From positions 1 to 64,000 of the forward strand of contig NZ_JONM01000014.1 in assembly GCF_000711875.1 (NCBI RefSeq): 64,000 nt of DNA, written 5' to 3'. Shown piece after piece: positions 1-9,774 of this stretch; the stretch's first letter is position 1; each line of letters opens with the position of its first letter. The translations under genes and the position numbers were made by a program. Below the pieces are notes generated by a model. That model was not told where the DNA came from, did no database searches, and was given only the letters and a program-made list of their open reading frames with translations. This DNA is from Andreprevotia chitinilytica DSM 18519. Its GTDB lineage: Bacteria; Pseudomonadota; Gammaproteobacteria; Burkholderiales; Chitinibacteraceae.

Positions 1-849
1 TGTGTAGAAACTCACCAGCGTCGCCACCAACAGCGCCACCACCGAATTGCCGATAAAGCGATAGAAGTTATTCAGATGCGAGCCCTTGTCCGCCAGCACA
101 TCCGCCCAACCGCCCAGCAACATCAGGAACACCGGCAACAGGATGGTGAACAGCGTAATGCCAAAGCCCGGCAACTCGCGCTGGTGCTGATGGATGAACT
201 GTGACTCCAGCGGATTGACTGCCGGCAACTGCACTCGTGGCGCGATGAACTTGGCAAAGATCGGCCCGGCAATGATCGCGGTCGGAATCCCCACCAGCAG
301 CGCATAGAAAATCGTCCGGCCCACATCGGCGTGATACTCGCCCACCGCAATCATCGCCGCCGGATGCGGCGGCACCAGCCCATGCACCACTGATAAACCC
401 GCCACCATCGGCAAGCCCACCATCAACATCGACGTGCCAGTGCGACGCGCCACGTTGAAGGCAATCGGAATCAGCAGCACGAAACCGACCTCGAAGAAGA
501 TCGGCAAGCCAACTAGAAAGGCGATACAGACCATCGCCCAATGCACATTCTTCTCGCCGAACTTGCCGATCAGCGTGGCGGCAATGCGCTCCGCCCCACC
601 CGATTCGGCCATCATCTTGCCGAGCATGGTGCCCAGCGCCACGATCAGCGCAATGTGGCCGAGCGTCTTGCCGACCCCGGCCTCGTAAGACGATACGATG
701 TCCTTGGCCGGCATGCCGGCCACCAGTGCCAGACCGAAGGAGACGATGGTGAGGGTAATGAAAGGATTGAGTTTGTAGCGGGCGATCAGCAACACCAGCG
801 CGATGATCGCGACGACGGCGTAGCTGAGCAGCAGGGCTCCGGGAGTCAT
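1..849 (-). CDS. GntP-family gluconate:H+ symporter, C-terminus cut by window edge
   Basis: Inner-membrane permease of the gluconate/GntP family, importing gluconate or a related hydroxy acid with protons. The minus-strand frame opens at ATG 847-849 (MTPGALLLSYAVVAIIALVL) and runs open to base 1, about 283 residues. It shows alternating hydrophobic segments and typical family stretches such as GLPIFFEVGFVLLIPI, GLPMVAGLSVVHGLVPPHP and NSVVALLVATLVSFYT. The family is about 440-450 residues, so the last third lies outside. The gene follows the PLP enzyme at 1114-2385 on the same strand, separated by a repeat. GntP-type permeases commonly sit beside D-amino-acid or sugar-acid enzymes, so the real substrate may not be gluconate. 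Confidence 0.9.
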   Translation of the reverse strand, partial: MTPGALLLSYAVVAIIALVLLIARYKLNPFITLTIVSFGLALVAGMPAKDIVSSYEAGVGKTLGHIALIVALGTMLGKMMAESGGAERIAATLIGKFGEKNVHWAMVCIAFLVGLPIFFEVGFVLLIPIAFNVARRTGTSMLMVGLPMVAGLSVVHGLVPPHPAAMIAVGEYHADVGRTIFYALLVGIPTAIIAGPIFAKFIAPRVQLPAVNPLESQFIHQHQRELPGFGITLFTILLPVFLMLLGGWADVLADKGSHLNNFYRFIGNSVVALLVATLVSFYT

Positions 850-963
850 GGGTTAGTCCTCAAGGCAAGTCGTTATCAACTGGGGTGCAGCCAACTTGGG
901 CAGCTGCGTGTGGCCGGTGGGCCGGCTCGGGTTTTACCCTTTCCGTAAAAAGGGGCGATGCCC

Positions 964-1102
964 TGTAGGAGCGAGCTTGCTCGCGATGGCACCGTGTCAA
1001 TCTGGCGCAGCCGTCAAAGCAATCGCGAGCACCCCAAGAGTATTTCCACGCTGAGCGATGGCAAGCCATCGCACGCTTGCGGGGCACAAGCTCGCTCCTA
1101 CA
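964..1102. repeat. Family A palindromic pair (REP-like)
   Basis: A copy of the core TGTAGGAGCGAGCTTGCTCG begins at 964 and an inverted copy (AAGCTCGCTCCTACA) ends at 1102. This gives a pair of inverted REP-like units between the PLP enzyme and the permease. Related copies lie at 10425-10496, 34531-34553 (single), 59731-59802 and 61564-61633. The same core is familiar from Pseudomonas REP sequences (recollection). Confidence 0.85.
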
Positions 1103-1113
1103 AGGGGATTGCA

Positions 1114-2385
1114 TTAGAAAAACGTCTCAACAATCTCCGTCACATTGAACGCCTCATCCAGAATCGCCAGCTGCCGCCACTTGTCGAACGTCAGGCAGGG
1201 GTGGGAGATATCGAAGGCGATCATGTCGCCGATCTGGATATCCGCACCGGCATCGATCTGCATGAAAGCGTGCTGATCCATCATCGCGGTGACTTTCCAC
1301 GCGTCTGGTGCGGCTTTGGGGGCGGCATCACCGGGGCGGAAATGCAGGGCCGGGATCGGCAGGCCGGCATCGAATGCGGCGTCGCGCTTACCGAGCGCAA
1401 TGATGGCAAGGCCCGGTTCCGGCAACGACTGCACATAGGCCCATACCTGCAGCGCCGGCAGCAGGCTGGCGTGCATTGAACGCGCTACCGGATTGTTGGC
1501 CTGGATGCGCGTTTCGGCGGATTTGTAGATGCCCACGTCGTGGGTGAGATAACAGCCGGGGCGCAGTACCACGTCGAGCGGGCGGCCGATATCCAGCTGC
1601 GTCCATTCTTCCGCTACCACGTCGAACCACGCGGAGCCCGCGCCGGTGAGGATGATGGTGCCGGGGGCGAAGCGGCCTTCGGCGTGCAGGCGCTTCATTT
1701 GCGCTGCACCGCGTTGCAAAAAGGCGCGGATGTCGGCTTCTTCCTTCAGCACGCCTTCGTAGAGTTCGATGCCGACCAGCGCCAGCGATTGCGGCCAGCG
1801 GGCGATGGCGGCGAGCACGGCGTCTTCTTCCGCCTCGTTGCGCACGCCGGTACGGCCACCCGGTACACCGAGCTCGATCAGTACCTTGAGTTTCTGGCCG
1901 GCGTCGGCAAAGAACTGGCCAAGCTGATCGACGTTGGCGGGGGAATCGACGATACAGGCGAAATCGAACGATGGGTCTTGCTGCAGCCGGGCAATGATCG
2001 CCATATTGCCGCGCCCGACCAGCTGGTTTGCCAGCAGCACGCGGCGCACGCCGTGGTGGTAGGCGGCCTGGGTTTGCGGTGCGGTAGCGAGAGTGATGCC
2101 CCAGGCGCCGTGGGCGAGTTGTTTCTGGAACAGCGCCGGGCTCATGGTGGTTTTGCCGTGCGGTGCGAGCTTGACCTTGTAAGTCTCGATGAACTGCTTC
2201 ATCCAGTTCAGATTGTGTTCGATCCGTTGGCCGCTTAACACCGCCAACGGCAGGCTGAGGTCTTCCTTGAGTACGTTCCAGCCCAGCGTGTTCGCCGTGC
2301 TGACGGCTTGGCCGGCTGGGAAGTCACCCAAACCCTTGCCATAGCGGCTAAGGGTGGCTTTCTGGAAGTTATTTTCAATACTCAC
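1114..2385 (-). CDS. D-serine dehydratase-like / D-amino-acid deaminase, PLP fold type III
   Basis: 423-residue PLP enzyme with an alanine-racemase-type N-terminal barrel and a D-serine-dehydratase-like C-terminal domain. The PLP lysine is expected in the motif LAPHGKTTMSP near residue 75. Later stretches ELGVPGGRTGVR and LTGAGSAWFDVV fit the family (D-threonine aldolase / D-serine dehydratase / amino acid deaminase). The C-terminal domain carries the metal/substrate-type histidines and ends in ISHPCLTFDKW. The start at 2385 has AGGAG nearby (upstream strand reads CCAAGGAGTATTCGCC). It probably deaminates or cleaves a D-beta-hydroxy-amino acid. The downstream gluconate-type permease may serve the same pathway. 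Exact substrate cannot be read from the sequence. Confidence 0.85.
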   Translation of the reverse strand: MSIENNFQKATLSRYGKGLGDFPAGQAVSTANTLGWNVLKEDLSLPLAVLSGQRIEHNLNWMKQFIETYKVKLAPHGKTTMSPALFQKQLAHGAWGITLATAPQTQAAYHHGVRRVLLANQLVGRGNMAIIARLQQDPSFDFACIVDSPANVDQLGQFFADAGQKLKVLIELGVPGGRTGVRNEAEEDAVLAAIARWPQSLALVGIELYEGVLKEEADIRAFLQRGAAQMKRLHAEGRFAPGTIILTGAGSAWFDVVAEEWTQLDIGRPLDVVLRPGCYLTHDVGIYKSAETRIQANNPVARSMHASLLPALQVWAYVQSLPEPGLAIIALGKRDAAFDAGLPIPALHFRPGDAAPKAAPDAWKVTAMMDQHAFMQIDAGADIQIGDMIAFDISHPCLTFDKWRQLAILDEAFNVTEIVETFF

Positions 2386-2804
2386 GGCGAATACTCCTTG
2401 GATTGCTGGATTTTTCAGCTGTAGTTGGCAAGGTTACGACTACGGTTTTCAAATTTCAAGAAAATAATTTTCACGTTTCGACGTACGGTAGCTGCCTGCT
2501 GAAAGTACGCCTCGGTCGTGTTTATTTACCTGACACGCTGATAGGGTCATCGCATACGCTATGCGCCCCTTCGCGTGATTCCTTGCCGTGCACATCTGAA
2601 GGATGGCGGGATCTACATGGCATGAGTCTGGCGATCAAATTGGTAGTGTGCTGAATTCATCCTGACCAATAAGTGATAACAACAATGCGGGTTTGGTTAC
2701 TGCCATGATAAGCATGTGAGGTGTGCGGCTATGCGTATTTCCCGCTTGCTGTATGTGCCGTGGTTGAACCAGCCTGTTTCCACAACCTTGCAAGGAGAAC
2801 GATC
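2386..2804. promoter_or_regulatory. Divergent intergenic region with palindrome at 2460-2472
   Basis: This 419-bp gap lies between the PLP-enzyme gene (minus) and the cytochrome gene (plus). It holds a perfect palindrome GAAAATAATTTTC at 2460-2472, about 75-87 bp upstream of the PLP-enzyme start. It is AT-rich compared with its surroundings and resembles sites of RpiR/HexR-type regulators. A small inverted repeat GCATA-CGC-TATGC lies near 2550. No convincing coding sequence is present. The operator assignment is inference only. Confidence 0.35.
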
Positions 2805-3209
2805 TTGATCAAACTCACAACGACAACACTCGCCAGCGCATGCCTGGCGCTGTCCGCTGGCCTGTTCACGGTGGGCGCAGCCTGTGCCGCTGGCGACACG
2901 GTGAAGATTGGCGACATCGCCGTGGAGCGCGCACTGTTCAAGTCACCCGGCAATATCGAGAAGAAAATCGAAATTTGCGCGCAATGTCACAGTGCCAAGG
3001 GCGAGGGCAGCCCGGAATACGATACGCCGGCCCTGAATTCATCCAGCGCCAACTACATCGCCAAGGAACTGAAGCTGTATCGCCCAACGAAGGGCAAACC
3101 AGCGGCGCGCAAACATCGGGAAATGAACGCGATGGCCGCGCTGCTGAATGATGCCGACATCAAGGAACTGGCCGACTATTACGCGCCCATCAAGCCGGCG
3201 GCCAAGTAA
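2805..3209 (+). CDS. Small periplasmic cytochrome c
   Basis: 134-residue exported class I cytochrome c. I chose the TTG at 2805 because AAGGAG at 2792-2797 sits 7 bases upstream; the longer ATG-started frame from 2721 lacks a signal-like N-terminus. The TTG start gives a signal peptide (LIKLTTTTLASACLALSAGLFTVG, cut near ACAAG). One haem-binding motif CAQCH is present, followed by GEGSPEYDTPALN and a late methionine (HREMNAMAALL) that could be the axial ligand. It stands alone with a strong terminator just downstream, so it is probably monocistronic. Electron partner is unknown. Confidence 0.85.
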   Translation: MIKLTTTTLASACLALSAGLFTVGAACAAGDTVKIGDIAVERALFKSPGNIEKKIEICAQCHSAKGEGSPEYDTPALNSSSANYIAKELKLYRPTKGKPAARKHREMNAMAALLNDADIKELADYYAPIKPAAK

Positions 3210-3238
3210 CGCGCTGGCCCAAGGGATTGAGCTACCTA

Positions 3239-3259
3239 CCCCCGAGTGCTGCTCGGGGG
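3239..3259 (+). terminator. Rho-independent-type hairpin after the cytochrome gene
   Basis: A perfect hairpin CCCCCGAG-TGCTG-CTCGGGGG lies 30 bases after the cytochrome stop codon and is followed by ATTTCTTGCCCCTT, a weak T tract. Confidence 0.6.
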
Positions 3260-3315
3260 ATTTCTTGCCCCTTCTGCTTTATCTCCCTCGCCATTTTTTC
3301 TTGAGCATCCCATCT

Positions 3316-3470
3316 GTAGCCCGGACGGCTTGCCGGCCGGGATAGCCATCTGAATAGGTGCGATTGGTTTGGATATTTGCACCAACCCCGGACGACATTG
3401 GTTCACACGCGGCTCCTGCCGGAGTCGGTTCAAATGCGGCTCCCGCCGACAATGCCGTCCGGGTTACGGG
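3316..3470. repeat. Family D palindromic pair in a 569-bp gene-free gap
   Basis: The left arm GTAGCCCGGACGGCTTGCCG starts at 3316, and a diverged inverted arm (GCCGTCCGGGTTAC) lies around 3453-3467. Between them are a second short inverted set (CGGCTCCTGCCG / CGGCTCCCGCCG). The whole gap 3210-3778 carries the cytochrome terminator, this element and, closest to 3779, the presumed promoter of the exporter operon. I see no gene in it. Confidence 0.75.
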
Positions 3471-3778
3471 GGCGTTTTGCAGGGCTGATCGTGCATTCTT
3501 CGGCCCTAGGGCAAATCCCGATTGTTTGCACAATCTGCGTGTAGGGTGCTGACGCAGCACAATCCCTTGACCGGTTTCCCCACTGCCGGTAGAAACCGGT
3601 GTTGCTCAAAAAATGTTTGCAGTTTGGCCGTGTTTGTAAATAGGGAATTCAATCTGCTTGCGCCCGGCACCAACGCCTTCACACAAATGAAGACAATTTG
3701 CTGACAAAAAATCGACATCTGCCGTGCAACTACACGGTTAAATCCGGTCTGACGAAGCTCGATTCAACTTAGAAACCG

Positions 3779-4972
3779 ATGATGAAACATAAGAAAAAAA
3801 TAGTCGTCGCGGTGGCGGCGCTGCTTGGCGTTATCGCGCTGGGTTATCTGATACAGCACTTCTTTTTCCCCGCAGTAAAACCGCAATATCTGACTGCACC
3901 GGTCGTCCGTGCCGATATCGAAGAAGCCGTGCTCGCGAGCGGCGCGCTGGAGCCGGTGAAACAGGTCAGCGTGGGCGCGCAGGTGAGTGGTCAGCTCAAA
4001 TCGCTCAAGGTGGCGTTGGGTGATCGCGTCACCAAGGGGCAATTGCTGGCCGAGATCGATCCGGTATTGCAGCAGAACGATCTGCGCAAAGCCGAGGCCG
4101 GTCTGGCTAACGTGCAAGCACAACGCGCCGCCAAGGAGGCGCTGCTCAGGCAATACGAGCTTGCCCTCAAGCGGCAACAGCAGATGATCGCCAGCGATGC
4201 CAGCCCGCGTGCCGATCTGGAAAGCGCGCAGGCGCAAGTCGAGTCCACCAAGGCGGAACTGGCGTCGCTCGATGCGCAGATTCGCCAATCCAATGTTGAA
4301 GTCGATACCGCCAAAGCCAACCTCGGTTACACCCGCATCATTGCGCCGATGGATGGCGAAGTGATCTCGGTTGTTACCAAGGAAGGCCAGACCATCGTTT
4401 CCGCCCAGTCCGCGACCACGATTCTGGTGCTGGCCAACCTCGATACGATGACGATCAAGGCGCAGATTTCCGAGGCTGACGTGGTGCGCGTCAAACCCGG
4501 CCAGCACGTGTACTTCACCATCCTTGGCGCGCCGGACAAACGCTTCAACGGCAAGCTGCGCGGCATCGAGCCGGCCAACAATACCTTCAGCGATTCGACT
4601 ACCTCGACGTCATCCTCGACCACAACGAGCACTGCCATCTATTACAACGGCCTGTTCGATGTGCCCAACCCGGAGCACATCCTGCGCCCGTCGATGACCG
4701 CGCAAGTGTCCATCGTGCAGGGCGAGGCCAAGCAAGCGCTGACGCTGGCAGTATCCGCCTTGGGCACGGCAGACAAAGACGGCCGCTATGACGTTCGCGT
4801 GTTGAAGGATGGCAAGCCGGAGGCCCGCAAGATCAGGATCGGGTTGAACAACAACGTCAACGGCCAAGTGCTTGAAGGTCTGGCTGAGGGTGACAAGGTG
4901 ATCATCGGCGATCCGACGCAAATTGCCGGTGCGGATGGTCACGGCCCGGGTGGCCCGCCGCCAGGACCGTAA
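3779..4972 (+). CDS. macA: MacA-type periplasmic adaptor of an ABC tripartite exporter
   Basis: 397-residue membrane-fusion (HlyD/RND-adaptor) protein that links an inner-membrane ABC pump to an outer-membrane TolC channel. An N-terminal anchor ([17 protein letters not shown]) is followed by a lipoyl-like half motif, [20 protein letters not shown] long alpha-helical hairpin spans about residues 95-180, and the second lipoyl half reads [20 protein letters not shown]. Beta-barrel and membrane-proximal domains follow. An unusual Ser/Thr-rich stretch ([13 protein letters not shown]) sits near residue 270, and the tail is Gly/Pro-rich. The stop codon overlaps the MacB start (TAATG), indicating translational coupling. 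Confidence 0.92.
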   Translation: MMKHKKKIVVAVAALLGVIALGYLIQHFFFPAVKPQYLTAPVVRADIEEAVLASGALEPVKQVSVGAQVSGQLKSLKVALGDRVTKGQLLAEIDPVLQQNDLRKAEAGLANVQAQRAAKEALLRQYELALKRQQQMIASDASPRADLESAQAQVESTKAELASLDAQIRQSNVEVDTAKANLGYTRIIAPMDGEVISVVTKEGQTIVSAQSATTILVLANLDTMTIKAQISEADVVRVKPGQHVYFTILGAPDKRFNGKLRGIEPANNTFSDSTTSTSSSTTTSTAIYYNGLFDVPNPEHILRPSMTAQVSIVQGEAKQALTLAVSALGTADKDGRYDVRVLKDGKPEARKIRIGLNNNVNGQVLEGLAEGDKVIIGDPTQIAGADGHGPGGPPPGP

Positions 4973-6936
4973 TGATGAAACGACCTCTGTTGGAACTGAC
5001 CCATCTCGAGCGCCGTTTTCCGGCCGGCGAGACGGAAGTCACCGTCCTGCGCGACATCAATCTGACCATTCACGCCGGCGAAATGGTTGCCATCGTCGGC
5101 CAGTCCGGCTCGGGCAAGTCGACGCTGATGAACATCCTCGGCTGCCTCGACAAACCCTCCAGCGGCAGCTACCGCGTGGCCGGGCGCGAGACGGGCGAGC
5201 TGGCTGGCGATGAACTCGCCACGCTCCGGCGCGAGCATTTCGGCTTTATCTTCCAGCGCTACCACCTATTGCCTCATCTGTCGGCCGAGGCCAATGTCGA
5301 GATTCCGGCCGTCTACGCCAGTACCGACAAGGCACACCGGCGAGCACGCGCACAGCAATTGCTGGGGCGGCTGGGGCTGGCTGATCGCACCGAGCACCGC
5401 CCCAGCCAGCTCTCCGGCGGCCAACAGCAGCGCGTGAGTATCGCCCGCGCCTTGATGAATGGCGGCGACGTCATCCTCGCCGACGAGCCGACCGGCGCAC
5501 TCGACAGCCACAGCGGCGCGGAGGTGATGAATATCCTGCGCGAGCTACATCACGCTGGCCACACCGTCATCATCGTCACCCACGATATGAACGTGGCCAA
5601 CAACGCTGGCCGCATCATCGAGATTCGCGATGGCGAAATCATCGCCGACCGCGCCAATCCGAGCGCGCACGAAGTCGTCCCGGCCGTGCTGGTCAAGCCG
5701 CCAGCGGTTGGCCCGCGCAGTTGGCTGCACGGCAACTGGGCTCGCTTTGGCGAGGCGTTCAAGATGGCGTGGATCGCCATGGCTTCGCACCGCATGCGCA
5801 CCTTGCTGACCATGCTCGGCATCATCATCGGCATTACCTCGGTGGTGTCAGTCGTGGCCTTGGGGCAGGGTGCGAGGCAGAAGGTGATCGACGACATCAG
5901 CGCGATGGGCACCAACACCATCGACATCTATCCCGGCCGGGATTGGGGTGACGACAAGGCGGCCTCGATCCACACGCTGGTGGCGGGTGACGTGACCGCG
6001 CTGCAGGCGCAGTTCTATGTCGATAGCGTTGCGCCCAATGTCTCTGGCACCAAAACGCTGCGCTTCGGCAACATCACCGCTGCGGCGCTGATCTCCGGCG
6101 TGGGCGAGCAGTATTTCCGCGTAAAGGGTCTGATCACGGTGCAAGGCGCCGCGTTTCAGGCGGAAGACGTACGTCGGCAGGCGCAGGTGGTGGTGCTCGA
6201 TGACAACACCGCCAAGAAGCTGTTCCCGCATGGTGAAAACCCGGTGGGCCAGATCATCCTGATTGGTTCGGTGCCGGTGCGCGTGATTGCCGTGACCAAG
6301 AAGCGGGAAGCCGGCTTTGGCGGCGGGGATTCCAACCTCAATGTCTGGGTGCCCTACACCACGGCGATGGGCCGGCTGTTCGGTCAGCAGTATTTCAGCA
6401 ATATCTCGGTGCGCGTGCGCGACGGCCTGCCGAATGCGCTGGCTGAGCAGAGCTTGATCAAGCTGATCGTCCAGCGCCACGGCACCAAGGATTTCTTCAC
6501 CTTCAGCAGCGACAGCATCCTGCAGACCGTCGAGAAAACCACCGGCACGCTCACGCTGCTGATCTCAGCGGTTGCGGTGATTTCGCTGGTGGTTGGCGGG
6601 ATTGGCGTGATGAACATCATGCTGGTGTCGGTCACTGAGCGCACCCGCGAGATCGGCATCCGCATGGCCGTCGGCGCGCGCCAAGGCGACATCCTGCAGC
6701 AGTTCCTGATCGAAGCCGTGCTGGTCTGCTTGCTGGGCGGGCTGATCGGCGTCGGCTTGGCGTTTGGCATTGGCGAGCTGTTCTCGGTGCTGGTGTCGGC
6801 CATGTCGATGAAGTTTTCCACGCTGTCCATCGTGGCCGCCTGCCTGTGTTCGATGCTGATCGGCATCGTCTTCGGCTTCCTGCCGGCGCGTAACGCCGCG
6901 CGGCTTGATCCGATCGAAGCGTTGGCCCGCGAGTGA
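4972..6936 (+). CDS. macB: MacB-type ABC exporter, ATPase fused to permease
   Basis: 654 residues: an N-terminal ABC ATPase with Walker [10 protein letters not shown], signature LSGGQQQRV and Walker [13 protein letters not shown], then an FtsX-type membrane part. One transmembrane helix near residue 280 ([20 protein letters not shown]) is followed by a large periplasmic MacB core domain of about 230 residues. Three C-terminal helices follow, beginning at [20 protein letters not shown]. The length matches E. coli MacB (648). Its partners are the adaptor encoded immediately upstream and the TolC-like protein downstream. Substrates of such pumps include macrolides, lipopeptides, siderophores and toxins; the substrate here is unknown. 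The start is ATG 4972 or the adjacent ATG 4975. Confidence 0.94.
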   Translation: MMKRPLLELTHLERRFPAGETEVTVLRDINLTIHAGEMVAIVGQSGSGKSTLMNILGCLDKPSSGSYRVAGRETGELAGDELATLRREHFGFIFQRYHLLPHLSAEANVEIPAVYASTDKAHRRARAQQLLGRLGLADRTEHRPSQLSGGQQQRVSIARALMNGGDVILADEPTGALDSHSGAEVMNILRELHHAGHTVIIVTHDMNVANNAGRIIEIRDGEIIADRANPSAHEVVPAVLVKPPAVGPRSWLHGNWARFGEAFKMAWIAMASHRMRTLLTMLGIIIGITSVVSVVALGQGARQKVIDDISAMGTNTIDIYPGRDWGDDKAASIHTLVAGDVTALQAQFYVDSVAPNVSGTKTLRFGNITAAALISGVGEQYFRVKGLITVQGAAFQAEDVRRQAQVVVLDDNTAKKLFPHGENPVGQIILIGSVPVRVIAVTKKREAGFGGGDSNLNVWVPYTTAMGRLFGQQYFSNISVRVRDGLPNALAEQSLIKLIVQRHGTKDFFTFSSDSILQTVEKTTGTLTLLISAVAVISLVVGGIGVMNIMLVSVTERTREIGIRMAVGARQGDILQQFLIEAVLVCLLGGLIGVGLAFGIGELFSVLVSAMSMKFSTLSIVAACLCSMLIGIVFGFLPARNAARLDPIEALARE

Positions 6937-6944
6937 GTTTTCAT

Positions 6945-8423
6945 ATGCGTTTTCTGAAAATCAAATCAAAGCTTTTTCCCGCAACGGACTGCTATTCCGG
7001 TAAGCAGACAATCGCGCCGCACATTCCCCCTTCCGCGAAGGGGGGAATCAAACCCTCGCGTTTTCTTGCGCTTACTCTCGCGCTGGCCCTCGCCGGCTGT
7101 GGCAGCATGCTGAAAACCGATTACCAGCGCCCGGCGGTCACCATTCCGGCACACTGGCAAGGCCAGACCACCACCGGCAACACCGTGGCGATGACCGAGC
7201 ACTGGTGGACACGTTTTGACGACCCCACGCTGACCGCGCTGATCGACAAGGCATTGCGCAGCAACAACGACCTCGCTGCTGCCGCAATCAAAGTGCGCCG
7301 CGCCCGTCTGCAAGCCGGCTTGACCGACACCAACCTCACCCCGAGCGTGACGGTCAGTGGCAACGGCAGTGTCTCGAAAGACCTGAAAAATGGCGGTCCC
7401 AGCACCAAGACCTATAGCGCCACTGCCTCGCTCAGTTACGAGCTGGATTTGTGGGGACGGCTCGCCCGCCTGCGCGATGCTGCAGACTGGGAAGCACAAG
7501 CCACCGAGCTGGATCGCCAGAACACCGCCTTGGCGCTGATCGGCACCACTGCCCAGCTCTATTGGCAGATCGCCTATCTGAATCAACGGGTTGCCGCGAA
7601 CGAAGCGAGCCTCGTCTATGCGCAGCAAGCGCTGACGCTGACCCAAGTGAAGCACCGGGCCGGCGCAGTCGCCGGGTTGGATGAAGTGCAAGCCGAGCAA
7701 AGCGTCGCGACCCAACAAGCCAACCTCGCCACGCTGCAGCAACAGCGCGAAGAAGCCCGCAACGCCTTGGCCATCCTGTTCGACCAAGCCCCGCAAAACC
7801 GCGAAGCCGAGCGCGATCGCCTACCCGATAGCGCCCTGCCTGATGTACCAGCCGGCATCCCCGCTGACGTGCTCGGCCGTCGCCCCGATCTGCAAGCGGC
7901 CGAGTGGCGCTTGAAAGAAAGCCTCGCCAACGTTGATGCAACGCGCCTGGGCTTCTATCCGACCTTCTCGCTGACCGGCAGTGTTGGCAGTACCAGCGCC
8001 AGCCTTGCGAACGTGCTCTCCAACCCGCTGGGCACGCTGGGGGCTGGATTGGTGCTGCCCTTCGTGCAATGGAATACCACCCAGCTCACTATCAAGGTGT
8101 CGCAAAGCCAGTACGACGAAGCTGTCGTCAACTTCCGCCAGACGCTCTACAAGGCGCTGGCCGATGTCGAAAACACCTTGTCGGCGCGGATGTACTACCG
8201 CCAGCAAGGCGATGCGCTGCAACGCGCTTTTGACCTGTCCCGCCGCGCCGAGCAACTGGCCGAAGTGCGTTATCGGGCCGGGCAGACCGGAGTGAAAGAG
8301 TGGCTGGACCAGCAGGAATCCCGCCGCAGCGCCGAGAGTGCGCTGGCCGAGAATCACTACAACCAGCTCAATAATCTGATGAAGGTGTATCAGGCGTTGG
8401 GTGGGGATGTGGTAGGGCAGTAG
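6945..8423 (+). CDS. TolC/NodT-family outer-membrane efflux lipoprotein with repeat-containing leader
   Basis: Outer-membrane channel of the exporter operon, about 492 residues from ATG 6945; GTG 6933 is an alternative overlapping the macB stop. The lipobox LALAGC lies unusually late, near residue 50, after a 33-residue extension that includes the palindromic family B repeat at 7023-7048. The mature part has the two repeated OEP domains of NodT/CusC-like proteins (DYQRPAVTIPAHW, WWTRFDDPTLTALIDKAL, YELDLWGRLARLRDAAD, EWRLKESLANVDATRLGFYP). Normal family members begin only about 15-25 residues before the lipobox cysteine. No alternative ATG, GTG or TTG occurs in frame between the repeat and the lipobox. 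Confidence 0.9.
   Translation: MRFLKIKSKLFPATDCYSGKQTIAPHIPPSAKGGIKPSRFLALTLALALAGCGSMLKTDYQRPAVTIPAHWQGQTTTGNTVAMTEHWWTRFDDPTLTALIDKALRSNNDLAAAAIKVRRARLQAGLTDTNLTPSVTVSGNGSVSKDLKNGGPSTKTYSATASLSYELDLWGRLARLRDAADWEAQATELDRQNTALALIGTTAQLYWQIAYLNQRVAANEASLVYAQQALTLTQVKHRAGAVAGLDEVQAEQSVATQQANLATLQQQREEARNALAILFDQAPQNREAERDRLPDSALPDVPAGIPADVLGRRPDLQAAEWRLKESLANVDATRLGFYPTFSLTGSVGSTSASLANVLSNPLGTLGAGLVLPFVQWNTTQLTIKVSQSQYDEAVVNFRQTLYKALADVENTLSARMYYRQQGDALQRAFDLSRRAEQLAEVRYRAGQTGVKEWLDQQESRRSAESALAENHYNQLNNLMKVYQALGGDVVGQ
7023..7048. repeat. Family B palindrome inside the 5' end of the TolC-like gene
   Basis: A short hairpin unit (TTCCCCCTTCCGCGAAGGGG core) matches the intergenic family B repeats at 18929, 20837, 24162 and 26764. 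It lies within the open reading frame and is translated as PPSAKGG if ATG 6945 is used. Confidence 0.75.
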
Positions 8424-8506
8424 GTGCTGGCGTAACCAGGACTGGGGCTGCTTCTTTGGCCCAAAGGGGCGTTCGTCGCTACCAAGGCGCGCAAGCCTAG
8501 AATCCC

Positions 8507-8545
8507 CCCTCGCCCGCATGCGGGAGAGGGGCCGGGGGAGAGGGC
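8507..8545. repeat. Family C palindrome (single)
   Basis: Hairpin CCTCGCCCGCATGCGGGAGAGG plus a G-rich tail in the 169-bp gap between the convergent TolC-like and moeA genes. Related to 15014-15110, 17268-17297 and 41774-41887. Could act as a transcription stop or mRNA-stabilising hairpin for both genes. Confidence 0.75.
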
Positions 8546-8592
8546 ATCACCGCCGTGGCAATCTTGCCCCTTCTTCGGCGACACCCATCAAA

Positions 8593-9774
8593 TCAAATCG
8601 GAATGAACCGCACCAACTGACCCTTGGCAATCGGCGTATCAGCTGGGATCTCCACCAAACCATCCGCCTGTGCCAAGCCCGCAATCATCGCCGAGCCTTG
8701 CTGGCCGACAACGCCAACGCCATCCGGCCCGAGCGTGGCACGCAGGTATTCCTGACGAGCGTCCGGCTTGGGTTTGTCGAATGCGGCGGGCAAGGTGAAC
8801 GAGCGCGGTTGGACGTGTGCAGCACCCATCCGGGTTAACAGGTAAGGCCGCACCAATACCAGCAAAGTGACGAAGGCCGAGACCGGATTCCCCGGCAGCC
8901 CGACGAAATCCGCCGTGCCGATGCGCCCGAAAGCGAGTGGTTTGCCCGGCTTGATCGCCACCTTCCACAAATCGAGCGAACCAAGAGCCGATAGCGCGGC
9001 TTTCACGTGGTCTTCTTCGCCGACCGATACGCCACCGGTGCTGATGACTACGTCGCTCTTGGCCGCCGCCGCAGATAGCGCGGCTTCGGTGGCGGCGCGG
9101 TTGTCCGGCACCATGCCGCCGTCGGTCACGACGCAGCCGAGTTCGCGCAGCATGGCCAGCAGCATTGGCCGATTGCTGTTGTACACACCGCCTTCCGGCA
9201 GCGGCGTGCCCGGCTCGGTAAGTTCGTCGCCGGTCGAGAGCAAGGTCACGCGTAATGGTTTGAATACGTCGATGGCACCAATGCCGCCAGCGGCCAGCTT
9301 GGCAATCCGCGCCGCGTTGATTTGCTCGCCCGTCTGCACCAGTACCGCGTTGCGGGCGATGTCTTCGCCAGCGCGGCGGATATGTTGGCCGGGCTTCACC
9401 ACCACGCCATGCTTGATCCGTAATGTTTCGCCGTCCGCTTCCGTGTCTTCCTGCATCACCACCGCATTCGCGCCGGGCGGGATCGGTGCGCCGGTAAAGA
9501 TGCGCGCCGCTTCGTTCAGCTGCAGCGGCGTGCCGACGTGACCAGCGGCGATGCGTTGCACGATGGGGAAGGAGGTCGGCAGGAACAGATCGGGCGCGAA
9601 GGCGATCGCGTAGCCATCCATCGCGCTGTTATCCAGCGACGGCACATTGACGATGGCGCGGTATTCCGCTGCGGCGATCCGGCCCACCGCATCGGCCAGC
9701 GCGAGGGTTTCCGTCTCTGTTGGGGCTTTGGCGGCGGCGGAGAGGCGGTCGATGGCGTCTTGTACGCTTAGCAC
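8593..9774 (-). CDS. moeA: Molybdopterin molybdenumtransferase MoeA
   Basis: 393 residues; inserts molybdate into adenylated molybdopterin in the last shared step of molybdenum-cofactor synthesis. Recognised by the N-terminal [16 protein letters not shown], the [18 protein letters not shown] region, the MoCF-like domain with [15 protein letters not shown] and [17 protein letters not shown], and the C-terminal [13 protein letters not shown]. Length is usual for the family. Translation starts at GTG 9772-9774, overlapping the end of mobB by 7 bases, so the two are translationally coupled. It supplies cofactor to the nitrate reductase and FdhF-like enzyme encoded elsewhere in this window. Confidence 0.95.
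   Translation of the reverse strand: MLSVQDAIDRLSAAAKAPTETETLALADAVGRIAAAEYRAIVNVPSLDNSAMDGYAIAFAPDLFLPTSFPIVQRIAAGHVGTPLQLNEAARIFTGAPIPPGANAVVMQEDTEADGETLRIKHGVVVKPGQHIRRAGEDIARNAVLVQTGEQINAARIAKLAAGGIGAIDVFKPLRVTLLSTGDELTEPGTPLPEGGVYNSNRPMLLAMLRELGCVVTDGGMVPDNRAATEAALSAAAAKSDVVISTGGVSVGEEDHVKAALSALGSLDLWKVAIKPGKPLAFGRIGTADFVGLPGNPVSAFVTLLVLVRPYLLTRMGAAHVQPRSFTLPAAFDKPKPDARQEYLRATLGPDGVGVVGQQGSAMIAGLAQADGLVEIPADTPIAKGQLVRFIPI

Noticed and set aside
2403-2654. 83-codon plus-strand frame in the gap before the cytochrome gene
   Set aside because: No ribosome site, no family features, spans the promoter region of a divergent gene.
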